Positions 1-8,930 of a DNA stretch of 64,000 nucleotides are shown in pieces. The notes beneath the pieces were generated by a model, which was not told the DNA's origin, ran no database searches, and saw nothing but the letters and a program-made list of their open reading frames with translations. Each line of letters starts with the position of its first letter. Position 1 is the first letter of the stretch. A program made the translations under genes and the position numbers. The stretch comes from Cytophagales bacterium (GTDB taxonomy: Bacteria > Bacteroidota > Bacteroidia > Cytophagales > Bernardetiaceae): the NCBI GenBank assembly GCA_013299045.1, contig JAAFJX010000004.1, forward strand, positions 1-64,000. The letters run 5' to 3'.

Positions 1-152
1 TCGCCGTCTGTGCCTGCTGCACCTTGCAAGGAAATAACAAAGTCCTTGCTTAAGCTAGCCGTTGCTTTGAGGTCTTGCGCCTGAGCAGATACGCTCAACA
101 AAACAAACAAAAGCATAGTCGCCAAGCCTGCTAAAATACGATTCATCTTCAT
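1..152 (-). CDS. Secreted protein, N-terminal part only
   Basis: Only the first 50 or so codons are present; the rest lies beyond the left edge. Translation from the ATG at 152 gives a short basic start (MKMNR), a hydrophobic stretch of about 18 residues rich in Leu and Val, and an AQA-Q type signal-peptidase I site. A mature start resembling DLKATASLSKDF follows. A second in-frame ATG at 146 is an equally possible start. The product is probably exported to the periplasm or surface. No family can be named from so short a piece. Confidence 0.6.
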   Translation of the reverse strand, partial: MKMNRILAGLATMLLFVLLSVSAQAQDLKATASLSKDFVISLQGAAGTDG

Positions 153-388
153 AATGAATTGAGTTTGGGGAGGGTGAAAAGAAACTGAAGTAGTTGTGAA
201 AGTTGTTTGGAATGTAAACTGAATAACGCATTGCAACACTTCAGAACATACTTAGGTGAGCAATCAATTTATTCAGCATCGTAAATATAAATTGTTCTAA
301 TATTATCTACAATTTTTTTAGCTAAATTGTTTCAATAAAATAAGATATTTATTACACTTTCTTGTAATAATTCAATAATTTGTCTTAT

Positions 389-910
389 TCAATAAAAAAG
401 ACTCATTTTTTCAGGGGCACTCTCTAATTTGAGTAGATATTTTTTGGCCGCAAGCCCTCCCGCATAGCCTACTAAGTCTCCCTTGCTTCCAATAACTCTA
501 TGACAAGGTACTATGATAGAAATAGCGTTAGCGCCATTAGCAGATGCTACGGCGCGTACAGACTCTGAAGTACTTACCTCTTTTGCTAAATCCATATAAC
601 TCTTTGTTTGACCATACGGAATATTCAAGAGTGCGTCCCAAACTTTCTTTTGAAAGGCTGTTCCTGCAAAGCTGATAGGTACATCAAACGAGTTTATTTT
701 CTGCTGGATATAGGCATTCAACTGTAATGTAATATTTTCTATTAAAATAGTTTTTTTATACTCAAAATCAGTATTAAAATATTTTTTTAAGCGTTCATCA
801 ATACTTTCACGCATTTTTCGGTAGCGCCAATCGCAAAGACAAAGCGAGCCCTCAAAGTCCCCGATAACAAGCTCACCTAAGTCTGTTTTATAATACTGAT
901 AATAAATCAT
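389..910 (-). CDS. ogt: Methylated-DNA--protein-cysteine methyltransferase
   Basis: This protein repairs O6-alkylguanine and O4-alkylthymine by moving the alkyl group irreversibly to its own cysteine. The 173-residue length is normal for the Ogt/MGMT family. The active-site motif IVPCHRVIG places the acceptor at Cys136. The DNA-binding helix-turn-helix (about residues 85-125, with the typical IPYGQTKSY and RAVASANGAN segments) and the C-terminal GYAGGLAAKKYLLKLE block are all intact. There is no fused Ada-type HTH domain, so it is not the adaptive-response regulator. It follows maeB in the same direction, but a strong hairpin lies between them, so it is probably transcribed mainly on its own. 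Confidence 0.93.
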   Translation of the reverse strand: MIYYQYYKTDLGELVIGDFEGSLCLCDWRYRKMRESIDERLKKYFNTDFEYKKTILIENITLQLNAYIQQKINSFDVPISFAGTAFQKKVWDALLNIPYGQTKSYMDLAKEVSTSESVRAVASANGANAISIIVPCHRVIGSKGDLVGYAGGLAAKKYLLKLESAPEKMSLFY

Positions 911-942
911 TGGCTAAAAGATTTAAAATGATGAAATCTGGC

Positions 943-988
943 AAAAGAAAACCCCCAGCCTAAGGCGAATGCTGCCAAAGACTGGGGG
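943..988 (-). terminator. Rho-independent terminator after maeB
   Basis: On the minus strand a CCCCCAG/CTGGGGG stem (arms 982-988 and 952-958) is followed by a TTTTCTTTT tract. It begins 17 bases after the maeB stop. The plus strand also has a T-run after the stem, so the element may work in both directions. Confidence 0.75.
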
Positions 989-1004
989 CTACCACTTTTT
1001 TTCG

Positions 1005-3305
1005 TTACTGTGCGGTGTTACTGTGCTTCTTTTTGAGCTGAGCATCTACTACGGCAATCGTAACCATGTTCACAATTTCACGCACCGAGCTGCCTAACTG
1101 CAATATATGTACGGCTTTTTTCATACCCATCAGGATAGGCCCTATTGCTTCGGCAGAACCAATAGACTGCATGAGCTTGTAGGCAATATTCCCAGCGGCT
1201 AAATTTGGAAATATCAGTACATTAGGCGCTTCGTCGCGCAGGGCAGAGAAAGGATAATTTTCAACGAGTAGGTCGTGACTAAAGGCAATATTTGCCTGAA
1301 TTTCACCGTCCACAATGAGTTCTGGGTGTCTCTGTTTGAGTTTTGCTACAGCCTCTCTTACTGTTTTGGGTTCTGGGTCGTTTGAAGAACCATAATTAGA
1401 ATACGACAACATGGCTACACGGGGCGTAACACCAAACTCTTTGGCACTGTGCGCTGCCATAGAGGCAATATTCACCAACTCGTCTGCTGTGGGATTGGGT
1501 ATCATGGTGGTATCGGCAAAAAAGATAGGCCCTTGTTTGGTGAGCATGAGATACATACCAGCTACTTTTCTGTCAGCCTTATAAGTGCCTATAGTTTCAA
1601 GCGCAGGGCGTATTGTATCAGCATACTTTCGCGTAAGGCCAGAAATAAAAACATCGGCATCACCCATTTCTACCATCATAGCGCCAAAATAATTTCGCTC
1701 GCGCAGTACCTTTTGGGCTTCATAGAAGTTATAGCCTCGGCGCTGGCGTTTTTTAAAAAACATTTCTGCATACAAGTCGCGTTTGGCTTTGGCCTCTTCG
1801 CTGCGTGGGTCAATGATAACTGCACCCTCTAGGTGTAAACTGTTGTCTTTGATAATTTTTTCAATCTTTTGTTTGTTGCCTAATAGAATAGGAATCGCAA
1901 TTTTATCGTCCATGACCTCTTCGGCTGCTTGCAGAATTTTGTAGTTGTCTGCTTCTGCAAAAACGACTCTTTGAGGCTCTTGCCTGGCCTTTACCCACAG
2001 ACGGCGTATGAGGCTGTCGTCATGCCCCATGCGAGAATGTAACTCACGTTCGTAGAGGTCCCAGTCTGTGATGGGCTTTTTAGCTACGCCACTTTCTATG
2101 GCAGCTTTGGCTACAGCAGGCGCAACGGTAGTGAGCAAACGGGGGTCTAGTGGTTTAGGAATGATGTATTCGCGGCCAAAATGCAAATGTTTGTCATTAT
2201 AAGCAAGCTTGACCACGTCTGGTACGGGTTGTTTGGCGAGTTCTGCTAAGGCACGAACAGCAGCGAGCTTCATGCTTTCGTTAATCTCTGTAGCGCGAAC
2301 GTCCAGCGCACCTCGGAAGATAAAAGGAAATCCCAATACATTATTAACTTGATTGGCGTAGTCAGAGCGCCCAGTCGCCATGATAATATCTTTACGGGTA
2401 GCATGAGCTAGCTCTACATTAATTTCAGGGTCAGGATTGGCCAAGGCAAACACAATAGGGTTCGCGGCCATTTCCAATAACATTTCAGGCGTGAGGACGT
2501 TGGCCTTGGAAAGCCCAAGAAATACATCGGCATTTTTGAGCGCATCAGAGAGTGTGTACAAATCAGTACGATGGGTGGCAAAGCGTTGTTTGGTCTTATC
2601 CAGATTTGGATTATCTGCCCGTACCACGCCGCGGCTATCGCACACGACTATATTTTGTAGGCGAACGCCTAAATCTAGGAAAATTTTAATAGACGAAAGC
2701 GCCGAAGCTCCCGCGCCCGACACCACTACCTGCACTTCTTCTATGCGCTTATCTACACACTCAAGCGCATTTAGGAGCGCTGCGCCTGTAATAATGGCTG
2801 TTCCGTGCTGGTCGTCGTGCATGAGCGGAATATTCATTTCGCGCTTGAGCCTATCTTCAATTTCAAAACAATCGGGCGCTTTAATGTCCTCAAGGTTGAT
2901 GCCGCCAAAAGTAGGCTCAAGTAACTTGACAACTTTTACGAACTCATCAATATCTGTTGTATTAATTTCAAGGTCAAAAACGTCTATACCAGCAAATATC
3001 TTAAATAGAATACCTTTTCCCTCCATGACAGGCTTAGACGCTTCGGGGCCTAAATTACCCAAGCCTAAAACTGCCGTTCCATTAGAGATAACGGCCACTA
3101 AGTTTCCTTTGGCCGTGTATTTATATACATTTTCAACGTCTTGCGCAATTTCCTTGCAGGGTTCCGCTACACCGGGCGAGTAGGCAAGAGCCAAATCACG
3201 TTGAGTTTTGGTGTCTTTGGTAGGAATAACCTCAATCTTGCCTGGTTTACCTTTGGAATGGTAGTCAAGCGCGTCCGTGCGTTTAATTTTTTGTGCCATA
3301 TTCAA
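1005..3305 (-). CDS. maeB: NADP-dependent malic enzyme with phosphotransacetylase-like domain
   Basis: This is a large bacterial malic enzyme of 766 residues, converting malate to pyruvate and CO2 with NADP reduction in the cytoplasm. Residues about 15-150 form the malic N-terminal domain, with DYHSKGKPGKIEV and the LAYSPGVAEPC motif carrying the catalytic tyrosine. Residues about 160-415 form the NAD(P)-binding domain (VSGAGASALSS). Residues about 430-755 resemble phosphate acetyltransferase but in this family act as a regulatory, acetyl-CoA-sensing domain. The start MNMAQK is followed by an in-frame second Met; either could be used. Together with acetyl-CoA synthetase nearby it suggests active pyruvate/acetate metabolism. 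Confidence 0.95.
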   Translation of the reverse strand: MNMAQKIKRTDALDYHSKGKPGKIEVIPTKDTKTQRDLALAYSPGVAEPCKEIAQDVENVYKYTAKGNLVAVISNGTAVLGLGNLGPEASKPVMEGKGILFKIFAGIDVFDLEINTTDIDEFVKVVKLLEPTFGGINLEDIKAPDCFEIEDRLKREMNIPLMHDDQHGTAIITGAALLNALECVDKRIEEVQVVVSGAGASALSSIKIFLDLGVRLQNIVVCDSRGVVRADNPNLDKTKQRFATHRTDLYTLSDALKNADVFLGLSKANVLTPEMLLEMAANPIVFALANPDPEINVELAHATRKDIIMATGRSDYANQVNNVLGFPFIFRGALDVRATEINESMKLAAVRALAELAKQPVPDVVKLAYNDKHLHFGREYIIPKPLDPRLLTTVAPAVAKAAIESGVAKKPITDWDLYERELHSRMGHDDSLIRRLWVKARQEPQRVVFAEADNYKILQAAEEVMDDKIAIPILLGNKQKIEKIIKDNSLHLEGAVIIDPRSEEAKAKRDLYAEMFFKKRQRRGYNFYEAQKVLRERNYFGAMMVEMGDADVFISGLTRKYADTIRPALETIGTYKADRKVAGMYLMLTKQGPIFFADTTMIPNPTADELVNIASMAAHSAKEFGVTPRVAMLSYSNYGSSNDPEPKTVREAVAKLKQRHPELIVDGEIQANIAFSHDLLVENYPFSALRDEAPNVLIFPNLAAGNIAYKLMQSIGSAEAIGPILMGMKKAVHILQLGSSVREIVNMVTIAVVDAQLKKKHSNTAQ

Positions 3306-3464
3306 TAGAAAACAGTCTGTAAAAAGTTCGTTACAAGTTTAGTTTATCCGTTTTTGAAAAACTAATTTTGTTGCTTAAATATTAAAAAAACTTATTAGGC
3401 GGTATTTTTACTCACTCATCTCAAAACATTTTTTTTCTCTGAGAAGCTCAAACATTTGTTTAGG

Positions 3465-3786
3465 TAGTCGTCCCTTAAAAAGCCTACACAAGAACAAGCA
3501 CATTAATTGATTGATATGATTTATCTGCTTTAGGAACACCCTCATGATTTTTGGGGCTTTTTCTTTGAGTTACTCTCTTGCAAAACATAATAGCACAGAA
3601 AATCTCACGCTCTGACATTTGAGCCATTCGCTTTTGTCTGATGCGAGGCAGTGCAGGCCGTAAGAAGCCCTTGAGGTTTTATCAGTTATTTGACAAAATA
3701 GGCTAAAAACTAAGATATTTTGAAGATGAAATGCTTGTTTAATTTACTGTCAATAAATACTTTAGATACATTTTCAGGGACGACTA
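3465..3786. mobile_element. MITE-like element, copy A (about 320 bp, TA-flanked)
   Basis: The ends are inverted copies of TAGTCGTCCCTTAAAAA (3465 onward) and its complement ending GGGACGACTA at 3786, with a TA dinucleotide at each end. The interior contains no open reading frame of note. It shares long stretches with 5620-5882, 23220-23512 and 42728-43162. The right end lies inside a restriction-modification gene remnant, directly after its DGYI codons. A non-autonomous transposon of Tc1/mariner-IS630 style is inferred from size, inverted ends and TA flanks; no transposase of that type is seen in the window. Confidence 0.75.
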
Positions 3787-3975
3787 TGTAGCCATCGGAA
3801 TCGTCCTGCTTCGTAACGCGGTACTCAAACGAAGAGACGCGCCTGCTTTAATACCAAACACACTGAAGAATTCTACCCAAAATGGCTTAGCATCGGCCTC
3901 TTCGCGGACTGTTTGCTCCCACTCTCTGGAGAATTGAATCGCGTGGCCTTTTATTTCGTTCCAACTGAGCGTCAT
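3785..3975 (-). pseudogene. 5' remnant of an MmeI-type restriction-modification enzyme
   Basis: The first 48 or so codons read MTLSWNEIKGHAIQFSREWE...FWVEFFSVFGI, which matches the N-terminus of large class I SAM-dependent DNA methyltransferases of the type IIL/MmeI kind (normally 900-1200 residues). After FGI the frame shifts: a one-base change restores RRVSSFEYRVTKQDDSDGYI, the expected continuation. The MITE-like element then begins immediately after GYI. Nothing resembling the remaining gene is found beyond the element. The gene is therefore dead: frameshifted, interrupted and deleted. The family call rests on the remembered N-terminal signature and is fairly secure. Confidence 0.7.
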
Positions 3976-4046
3976 TTGATGCTCTTTTGTTTTCTGTTTT
4001 TGATGTTACGGACTTCCCACTGAGGCTTTTTTTTCTGAAATTACAA

Positions 4047-4089
4047 TTTTAGAGCTAACAGACTTATATGAAATCTATTAGCTCTAAAA
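4047..4089 (-). terminator. Inverted repeat after pepP
   Basis: Perfect 12-bp arms TTTTAGAGCTAA and TTAGCTCTAAAA with a 19-base loop lie 10 bases past the pepP stop. The trailing T-tract on the minus strand is weak, so termination is likely but not certain. Confidence 0.5.
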
Positions 4090-4099
4090 AAAATTACTT

Positions 4100-5395
4100 T
4101 TAGCGGCCAGTGTTCATCAGGTCTTCAATGTGCTCTGCCTCCAGCGGAATATTGGCCATGAGGTCTGTATAACCATTTTCAGTTACCAAGATGTTGTTTT
4201 CTAGCCTAATGCCTATACCCTCTTCCCAAATATAAATGCCTGGTTCAACCGTAAAAACCATGCCTGGCTTAATGCCCATTTCTAAACCACCGTAGTCGTG
4301 TACGTCCAGTCCTAAGAAGTGGGAGGTGCCGTGCATATAATACTTGCGATAAAGAGGTTGTTCTGGGTTTTGATTTTTAACATCAGCAGCCGTGAATAGC
4401 CCCAGCTTGATAAGCTGGTCTTCCATAATTTTGCATACTTCTTTATGATAACTCGCCACGGAAGTATCAGGCCTCAAAAGTTTCATGGCTTTGCGCATGA
4501 CGTACAAAACAGCATTGTAAACTTGTTTCTGACGCGGTGTAAAGCGGCCATTAACGGGTATCGTGCGTGTAAGGTCGGACTTATAGTTGGCGTATTCGGC
4601 AGCAGTATCTAGCAAGAGCAGGTCTCCATCTTTACATACTTTATTGTTTTCGGTATAGTGCAAAACGCAAGCGCTAGCTCCTGAGGCAATAATGGGCTGA
4701 TAGGCAAAGCCTTTTGAGCGGTTTCGGATAAATTCATGTATTAGTTCAGCTTCTACTTCATATTCCCAAACACCTGGCTTTACAAAATTTAATAAGCGGC
4801 GAAAGCCCTTTTCTGTAATGTCGCAGGCAGTTTGTATGGCCTCTACCTCTTCCTTTTCTTTGACTGTCCTGATGCGGTTAAGGATAGGAAAAGAGCGCTC
4901 GTAGTGATGCAGAGGGTAGTTGTCTTTACAAAATGTATAGAAACGACGGTCGCGTGTTTCGGTCATGTTACCAGAACGATAGTGTTCGTTCAGGTTTAGA
5001 TAAATACGCTCAGAATGCCGCATGAGGTCTTTCAGAATGGAATTAAATTCTGTAAGCCAATAAATAGTTTCAATACCCGAACGCTCACGCGCCTCTGCTT
5101 TACTTAGTTTTGCGCCCTCCCAAACAGCAATATGCTCATTGGTTTCCTTCATAAACAAAATTTCGCGGTGTCGGGGGTTTAGCGCATTGGGGCAGAGCAC
5201 CAAAACAGACTCCTCTTGGTCTATGCCAGACAAATAGTAAATGTCCGAGTGTTGCTGAAAGGGCATTGTGCCATCTGCACTAGTGGGCATAATGTCGTTA
5301 GAATTAAAGACAGCGATGGCGTTATGACGCATTTCGCTGATAAATTTTGCTCTGTTTTTTTTAAAAAGATTAGCCGAAAGCGGAGTATAACGCAT
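4100..5395 (-). CDS. pepP: Xaa-Pro aminopeptidase (M24B)
   Basis: This cytoplasmic dinuclear-metal peptidase removes N-terminal residues that precede proline. The start chosen is MRYTPLSANLF at 5395, giving 431 residues, because the 37 upstream codons are low-complexity and unlike the family. An AMP_N domain covers about residues 5-140. The M24 creatinase-fold domain follows, with the metal ligands visible in LLLLDTAAEY, the KSDLTRTIPV segment, HGTSHFLGLDVHD, FTVEPGIYI and GIRLENNILV. All five ligands appear intact. It stands alone between the R-M remnant and acsA, with possible -7 elements upstream at 5456 and 5477. Confidence 0.93.
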   Translation of the reverse strand: MRYTPLSANLFKKNRAKFISEMRHNAIAVFNSNDIMPTSADGTMPFQQHSDIYYLSGIDQEESVLVLCPNALNPRHREILFMKETNEHIAVWEGAKLSKAEARERSGIETIYWLTEFNSILKDLMRHSERIYLNLNEHYRSGNMTETRDRRFYTFCKDNYPLHHYERSFPILNRIRTVKEKEEVEAIQTACDITEKGFRRLLNFVKPGVWEYEVEAELIHEFIRNRSKGFAYQPIIASGASACVLHYTENNKVCKDGDLLLLDTAAEYANYKSDLTRTIPVNGRFTPRQKQVYNAVLYVMRKAMKLLRPDTSVASYHKEVCKIMEDQLIKLGLFTAADVKNQNPEQPLYRKYYMHGTSHFLGLDVHDYGGLEMGIKPGMVFTVEPGIYIWEEGIGIRLENNILVTENGYTDLMANIPLEAEHIEDLMNTGR

Positions 5396-5455
5396 AAATA
5401 TTGTGTAACGTTTAGTTTGATTGAGGATCAAAGTTTTTAGAAAAAGTTTCTCGGC

Positions 5456-5484
5456 CAAATATAGAAAAAAAATACACAAAGATA
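5456..5484 (-). promoter_or_regulatory. Candidate pepP promoter (-7 elements)
   Basis: Two minus-strand matches to the Bacteroidota -7 consensus TAnnTTTG occur: TATCTTTG (5477-5484) and TATATTTG (5456-5463), 60-80 bases before the chosen start. No well-spaced TTG -33 element was found, so the call is tentative. Confidence 0.35.
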
Positions 5485-5619
5485 CAGCACTTTGGATTTT
5501 TTGCATGGGTCTTCCGCCTCAAAAAAACATGACTGGATTGATTCTTACCACCATAAATCTTGTAAAAAGCGGATTGTTCTAAGTTAGCCAAATGAATCAG
5601 AGGGTAAATTGAAAGGCTC

Positions 5620-5882
5620 AGAAAGTTTTTTTTGACCACTGAAGAGAGGTTAATTTAAGAGCCTGATTTCATTAGCCCCCCGCAATTCTGCGTAAAGCAC
5701 GGTTTTAATAAATAACAACCTTTTTTCATCTAAACCAGCGAATGGCTTTTGTCTGATGCGAGGCAGTGCAGGCCGCAAGAAGCCTTGAGATTTTGCCAGT
5801 TTTTGACAAAATGCGCTAAACCCTGAGAGATTTTAAAGGCAAAATACTTGTTTTAATGTATTGATTATTAACATTTTAGCTA
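5620..5882. mobile_element. MITE-like element, copy B (decayed)
   Basis: This stretch is closely related to the reverse complement of 23220-23512, including the CTTTTGTCTGATGCGAGGCA core and the AGAGAGGTTAATTTAAGAGC block. Its terminal inverted repeats have eroded. It fills most of the space between pepP and the end of acsA. The rest of 5396-5619 holds only pepP upstream sequence and no convincing gene. Confidence 0.6.
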
Positions 5883-5897
5883 GATTTTAAAGAAGGA

Positions 5898-7802
5898 CTA
5901 GATAGCGCCTTTTTGGATATGCTCCACAATGCTAGGGTCTAAGAGTGTAGAAGTATCGCCCAGATTAGCAGTATCGCCTTCAGCGATTTTACGAAGAATA
6001 CGGCGCATAATTTTGCCTGACCTTGTTTTGGGCAAGCCACGAACAAACTGTATTTTATCTGGCTTTGCGATTGGCCCTATTTCTTTGCTAACAGTATCCA
6101 ATATCTGTTTTTTAAGCACAGACACGTCCTCTAAACTCACGTCTGACTCCAGAATAACAAAAGCATATATGCCTTGTCCTTTGATGTCGTGCGGATAACC
6201 AACCACAGCGGACTCCACTGCTTTGGGGTGCGCATTGATGCCGTCCTCTATTTCAGCAGTGCCTAGTCTGTGTCCGGATACATTGATAACATCGTCCACA
6301 CGACCAATAATACGGTAGTAGCCGTCTTCGTCGCGGCGGCAGCCGTCGCCAGTAAAATAATAGCCTTTGTAAGTGGCAAAATAGGTTTGTTTACAGCGCT
6401 CGTGGTCGCCGTAGGTGGTTCTTAGCATAGAAGGCCAAGGGAATTTGATACAAAGATTGCCCTCAACAGCGTTCCCGTGCAGTTCTTCACCATTTGCGCC
6501 TAGCAAAACTGGCTGTACTCCGGGCAGTGGCAGCGTAGCCATGGTGGGCTTAGTAGGCGTAATACCGGCCAGAGGTGAGATAAGTATGCCGCCTGTTTCC
6601 GTCTGCCACCAGGTATCCACAATAGGACAGCGGCCCTTGCCTATGTTTTGATGATACCACTTCCAAGCCTCTTCATTGATAGGCTCACCCACTGTTCCCA
6701 GAACTCTTAAACTATCTAACTTATAAGGCTTTATATGCGAAAGACCTTCCGCCTCAAGAGCACGAATGGCGGTGGGTGCGGTATAAAAGATATTGACTTG
6801 GTGTTTGTCAATAATTTCCCAGAATCGGCCAGGATTAGGAAAGGTAGGTACTCCCTCAAACATCAAACTTGTGGCACCGTTCAGCAAGGGGCCATAAACC
6901 AAGTAGGAATGCCCCGTTACCCAGCCCACATCAGCCGTACACCAAAATACTTCGCCACGCTTGTACTGAAAGACATTGGCAAAAGTGTAGCCAGCATACA
7001 CCATATAACCAGCCGTACTATGTACTACGCCCTTAGGCTTACCCGTAGAGCCAGAGGTGTAGAGTATAAAAAGTGTATCCTCTGCTTCCATGGGCTCGGG
7101 GGAGTTGTGTTCGGAAGCACTTAGCAAGGCATCATGCCACCAAACATCACGGCTAGTTTGCATAGAAACGGCCTCTTTGGTGCGCACATAGACAATACAG
7201 GTGTGTACGGAAGGGCATTTTTGAAGGGCTTCGTCCACTACACTTTTGAGCGGAATAGTTTTTGCGCCTCTGTAAGCTCCATCGGCTGTAAGCACTATTT
7301 TTGCCTCTGCATCTAAGATACGGTCAGCGAGGGCATTAGCCGAAAAGCCTGCAAAAACGACCGAATGCACAGCGCCGATTCTGGCACAAGCCAAAACAGC
7401 AATGGCTAATTCGGGAATCATAGGCATATAGATACAGACTGTTTCGCCTTTTTTGATGCCTTTTTGAATCAAAACATTTGCAAAACGGCATACTTCACGG
7501 TGTAGTTCGCGGTATGTGAGGGTGCGAGCAATCTCTTGAGTAGAGTTAGGCTCCCATATCAAAGCAGCTTGCTCGGCGCGCTCGAGCAGATGCCTGTCCA
7601 AGCAGTTAAGTGTGATGTTGGTCTTTGCGCCAGCAAACCAGTCCAACTTAAAGTCCTGAAAGTCCCAATCTAGTACATTATCCCAATGTTTATACCATAA
7701 AAACTGCTCTGCTACGGTTGCCCAAAAGGCTTTTGGTTGCTCTACGCTTTCTTGATAGGCGCGCAGATAGTCTTGCAAGTTTCGAATTTGATACATATTC
7801 AA
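5898..7802 (-). CDS. acsA: Acetyl-CoA synthetase (AMP-forming)
   Basis: This enzyme activates acetate to acetyl-AMP and then acetyl-CoA in the cytoplasm. It has the usual 634-residue length. The order is the ACS N-terminal segment (about 1-60), the AMP-binding core with YTSGSTGKPKG (248-258) and the WWQTETGG motif, and the small C-terminal domain. The C-terminal PKTRSGKIMRR motif holds Lys597, which in this family is the catalytic lysine controlled by acetylation. The start MNMYQ is preceded by a weak Shine-Dalgarno, as is usual in this phylum. It is a single gene, convergent with nothing, and its 3' end abuts MITE copy B. Confidence 0.95.
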   Translation of the reverse strand: MNMYQIRNLQDYLRAYQESVEQPKAFWATVAEQFLWYKHWDNVLDWDFQDFKLDWFAGAKTNITLNCLDRHLLERAEQAALIWEPNSTQEIARTLTYRELHREVCRFANVLIQKGIKKGETVCIYMPMIPELAIAVLACARIGAVHSVVFAGFSANALADRILDAEAKIVLTADGAYRGAKTIPLKSVVDEALQKCPSVHTCIVYVRTKEAVSMQTSRDVWWHDALLSASEHNSPEPMEAEDTLFILYTSGSTGKPKGVVHSTAGYMVYAGYTFANVFQYKRGEVFWCTADVGWVTGHSYLVYGPLLNGATSLMFEGVPTFPNPGRFWEIIDKHQVNIFYTAPTAIRALEAEGLSHIKPYKLDSLRVLGTVGEPINEEAWKWYHQNIGKGRCPIVDTWWQTETGGILISPLAGITPTKPTMATLPLPGVQPVLLGANGEELHGNAVEGNLCIKFPWPSMLRTTYGDHERCKQTYFATYKGYYFTGDGCRRDEDGYYRIIGRVDDVINVSGHRLGTAEIEDGINAHPKAVESAVVGYPHDIKGQGIYAFVILESDVSLEDVSVLKKQILDTVSKEIGPIAKPDKIQFVRGLPKTRSGKIMRRILRKIAEGDTANLGDTSTLLDPSIVEHIQKGAI

Positions 7803-7900
7803 GTATTTTATAGGTTATAAATTCGGTTTGGGGTGTGCTAGACGGCTTTTGAGGTTTTTTTTGCATAACAGAAAAAAGACCTACCAAAGACGCGCTTCAC

Positions 7901-7990
7901 GCACAGGGCTTGGCGCAGGTGGGGCAAACCAGCACAAAAGCCCAAATAAAGTAATTTTGCCCCACTTTCGCCTAGCCTATGTGCTTGTTG
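7901..7990. repeat. attC-like hairpin spacer S1
   Basis: The arms GGCTTGGCGCAGGTGGGG (from 7907) and the imperfect complement around 7956-7978 could fold into a long stem with a 28-base middle. The 18-bp left arm is identical in spacers at 10070 and 12510. This is the outermost spacer, between acsA and the accessory array. Confidence 0.6.
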
Positions 7991-8004
7991 CACAACTTGC
8001 TTTT

Positions 8005-8282
8005 CAAAAATACAAAACTAATTTCATTATGCAAAAAAATGCCAAAGATAATTTTTATCGCAAATTAGCACAAGTACTTGATTTACAGTTTATTTATAGA
8101 GAAACTGCTCATTATTACGGAACAGAAGGTCAGGAATCTATTGACCCTGTTGTATTTGTTTTTTTCAGCAAAACAATAATTTAATGCCTTCAAGAGCGCA
8201 ATATTAAGCCCTCGAAATTTTTTGAAATTCTTGGTTTTTGAATTTTTGTCGTAGTTGTGCAACGGTTACCAATGTTGTGTGC
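8005..8282. repeat. 278-bp direct repeat, copy 1
   Basis: This copy is nearly identical to 10208-10484, differing at only a few positions. The pair brackets the DUF262/HEPN block in direct orientation. Each ends with GTGCAACGGTTACC, then AATGTTG or TATGTTG, then TGTGC, a very short version of the AAC...GTT spacer. Confidence 0.9.
8029..8184 (+). pseudogene. Truncated IS1182/DUF772-like transposase N-terminus, copy 1
   Basis: The 51 codons include NFYRKLAQVLDLQFIYRETA and HYYGTEGQESIDPVVF, the characteristic N-terminus of DDE transposases with a DUF772 domain (IS1182-like). The reading then runs into unrelated codons and stops; the catalytic domain is absent. The upstream part of the same open frame (7828-8028) is spacer sequence, not coding. 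Confidence 0.65.
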
Positions 8283-8288
8283 TGTTGT

Positions 8289-8924
8289 TTATTTTCTATA
8301 TTTCGTTGTCTTACATCCATCTAATATTCTATACATTGTTTCGTCCATCAAATTTATTACAAAAGTTACATTATCGTCTATTAATTGCTGATTTATGGGA
8401 ATTGAATTGTCTCCGTGCGCAACAGAATTTCTAATAAATAAAAGGTTATTTAAAATTTGTTTGAATGGGTTTTCGGGGAATAGGTCAAGGTTAAATCTTT
8501 CAAGAATTTTGTTTAATACTTTCCAATTCACATTTGATTCAGTTGGCAATTTTGTTTCCAATGAAATAGGTCTTGTTAAGTCGGAAATAAAATCATCTAC
8601 AAACTTGCATTTACTCTTAAATTCATTTTTTACCCCTGTTGTAAGTTGTGGGTATTTAGTATCAAAATTATGACTTAATATTTTACTGTTTATTTCATTG
8701 TGTTTTAGACTTAATGAATTTAATTCATTAATGTAAATCCTAAATGCAACTTTAACAAACCCCTCCCAAGTAGAATAGATATTTGGAATAGCAAATTTGA
8801 TAGCAATGTTTTTTTCTTTAAGATTTAAAGTTCGTTTTATAGGCAAAGTTTTTAGAACAGTCAATTCCTTAACTCGCCATTCTATTTCGGCTAAAATTTC
8901 AGCCTCTAATTTGGCATAGTTCAT
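8289..8924 (-). CDS. HEPN-domain protein (MAE_28990/MAE_18760-like)
   Basis: The 211-residue protein is mostly helical and carries RNSVAHG, with Arg165 and His170 forming the R-x4-H motif of HEPN ribonucleases. In the family, such proteins are partners of DUF262 proteins in predicted anti-phage or toxin-antitoxin-like modules. It begins six bases after the stop of the DUF262 gene, so the two are surely co-translated. An RNase role is inferred from the motif; no substrate can be named. The base composition is clearly more AT-rich than the housekeeping genes on either side, which fits transfer. Confidence 0.8.
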   Translation of the reverse strand: MNYAKLEAEILAEIEWRVKELTVLKTLPIKRTLNLKEKNIAIKFAIPNIYSTWEGFVKVAFRIYINELNSLSLKHNEINSKILSHNFDTKYPQLTTGVKNEFKSKCKFVDDFISDLTRPISLETKLPTESNVNWKVLNKILERFNLDLFPENPFKQILNNLLFIRNSVAHGDNSIPINQQLIDDNVTFVINLMDETMYRILDGCKTTKYRK

Positions 8925-8930
8925 TTGGAA

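Noticed and set aside
2437-3183. Long frame opposite maeB
   Set aside because: A shadow of the maeB codons on the other strand; the maeB protein is unmistakable.
5412-5639. Short minus-strand frame before pepP
   Set aside because: Low-complexity composition, overlaps pepP upstream and MITE sequence, no recognisable domain.
7828-8184. 118-residue open frame as a real gene
   Set aside because: The first half is spacer S1; only the last 51 codons match a transposase start, and this is truncated.
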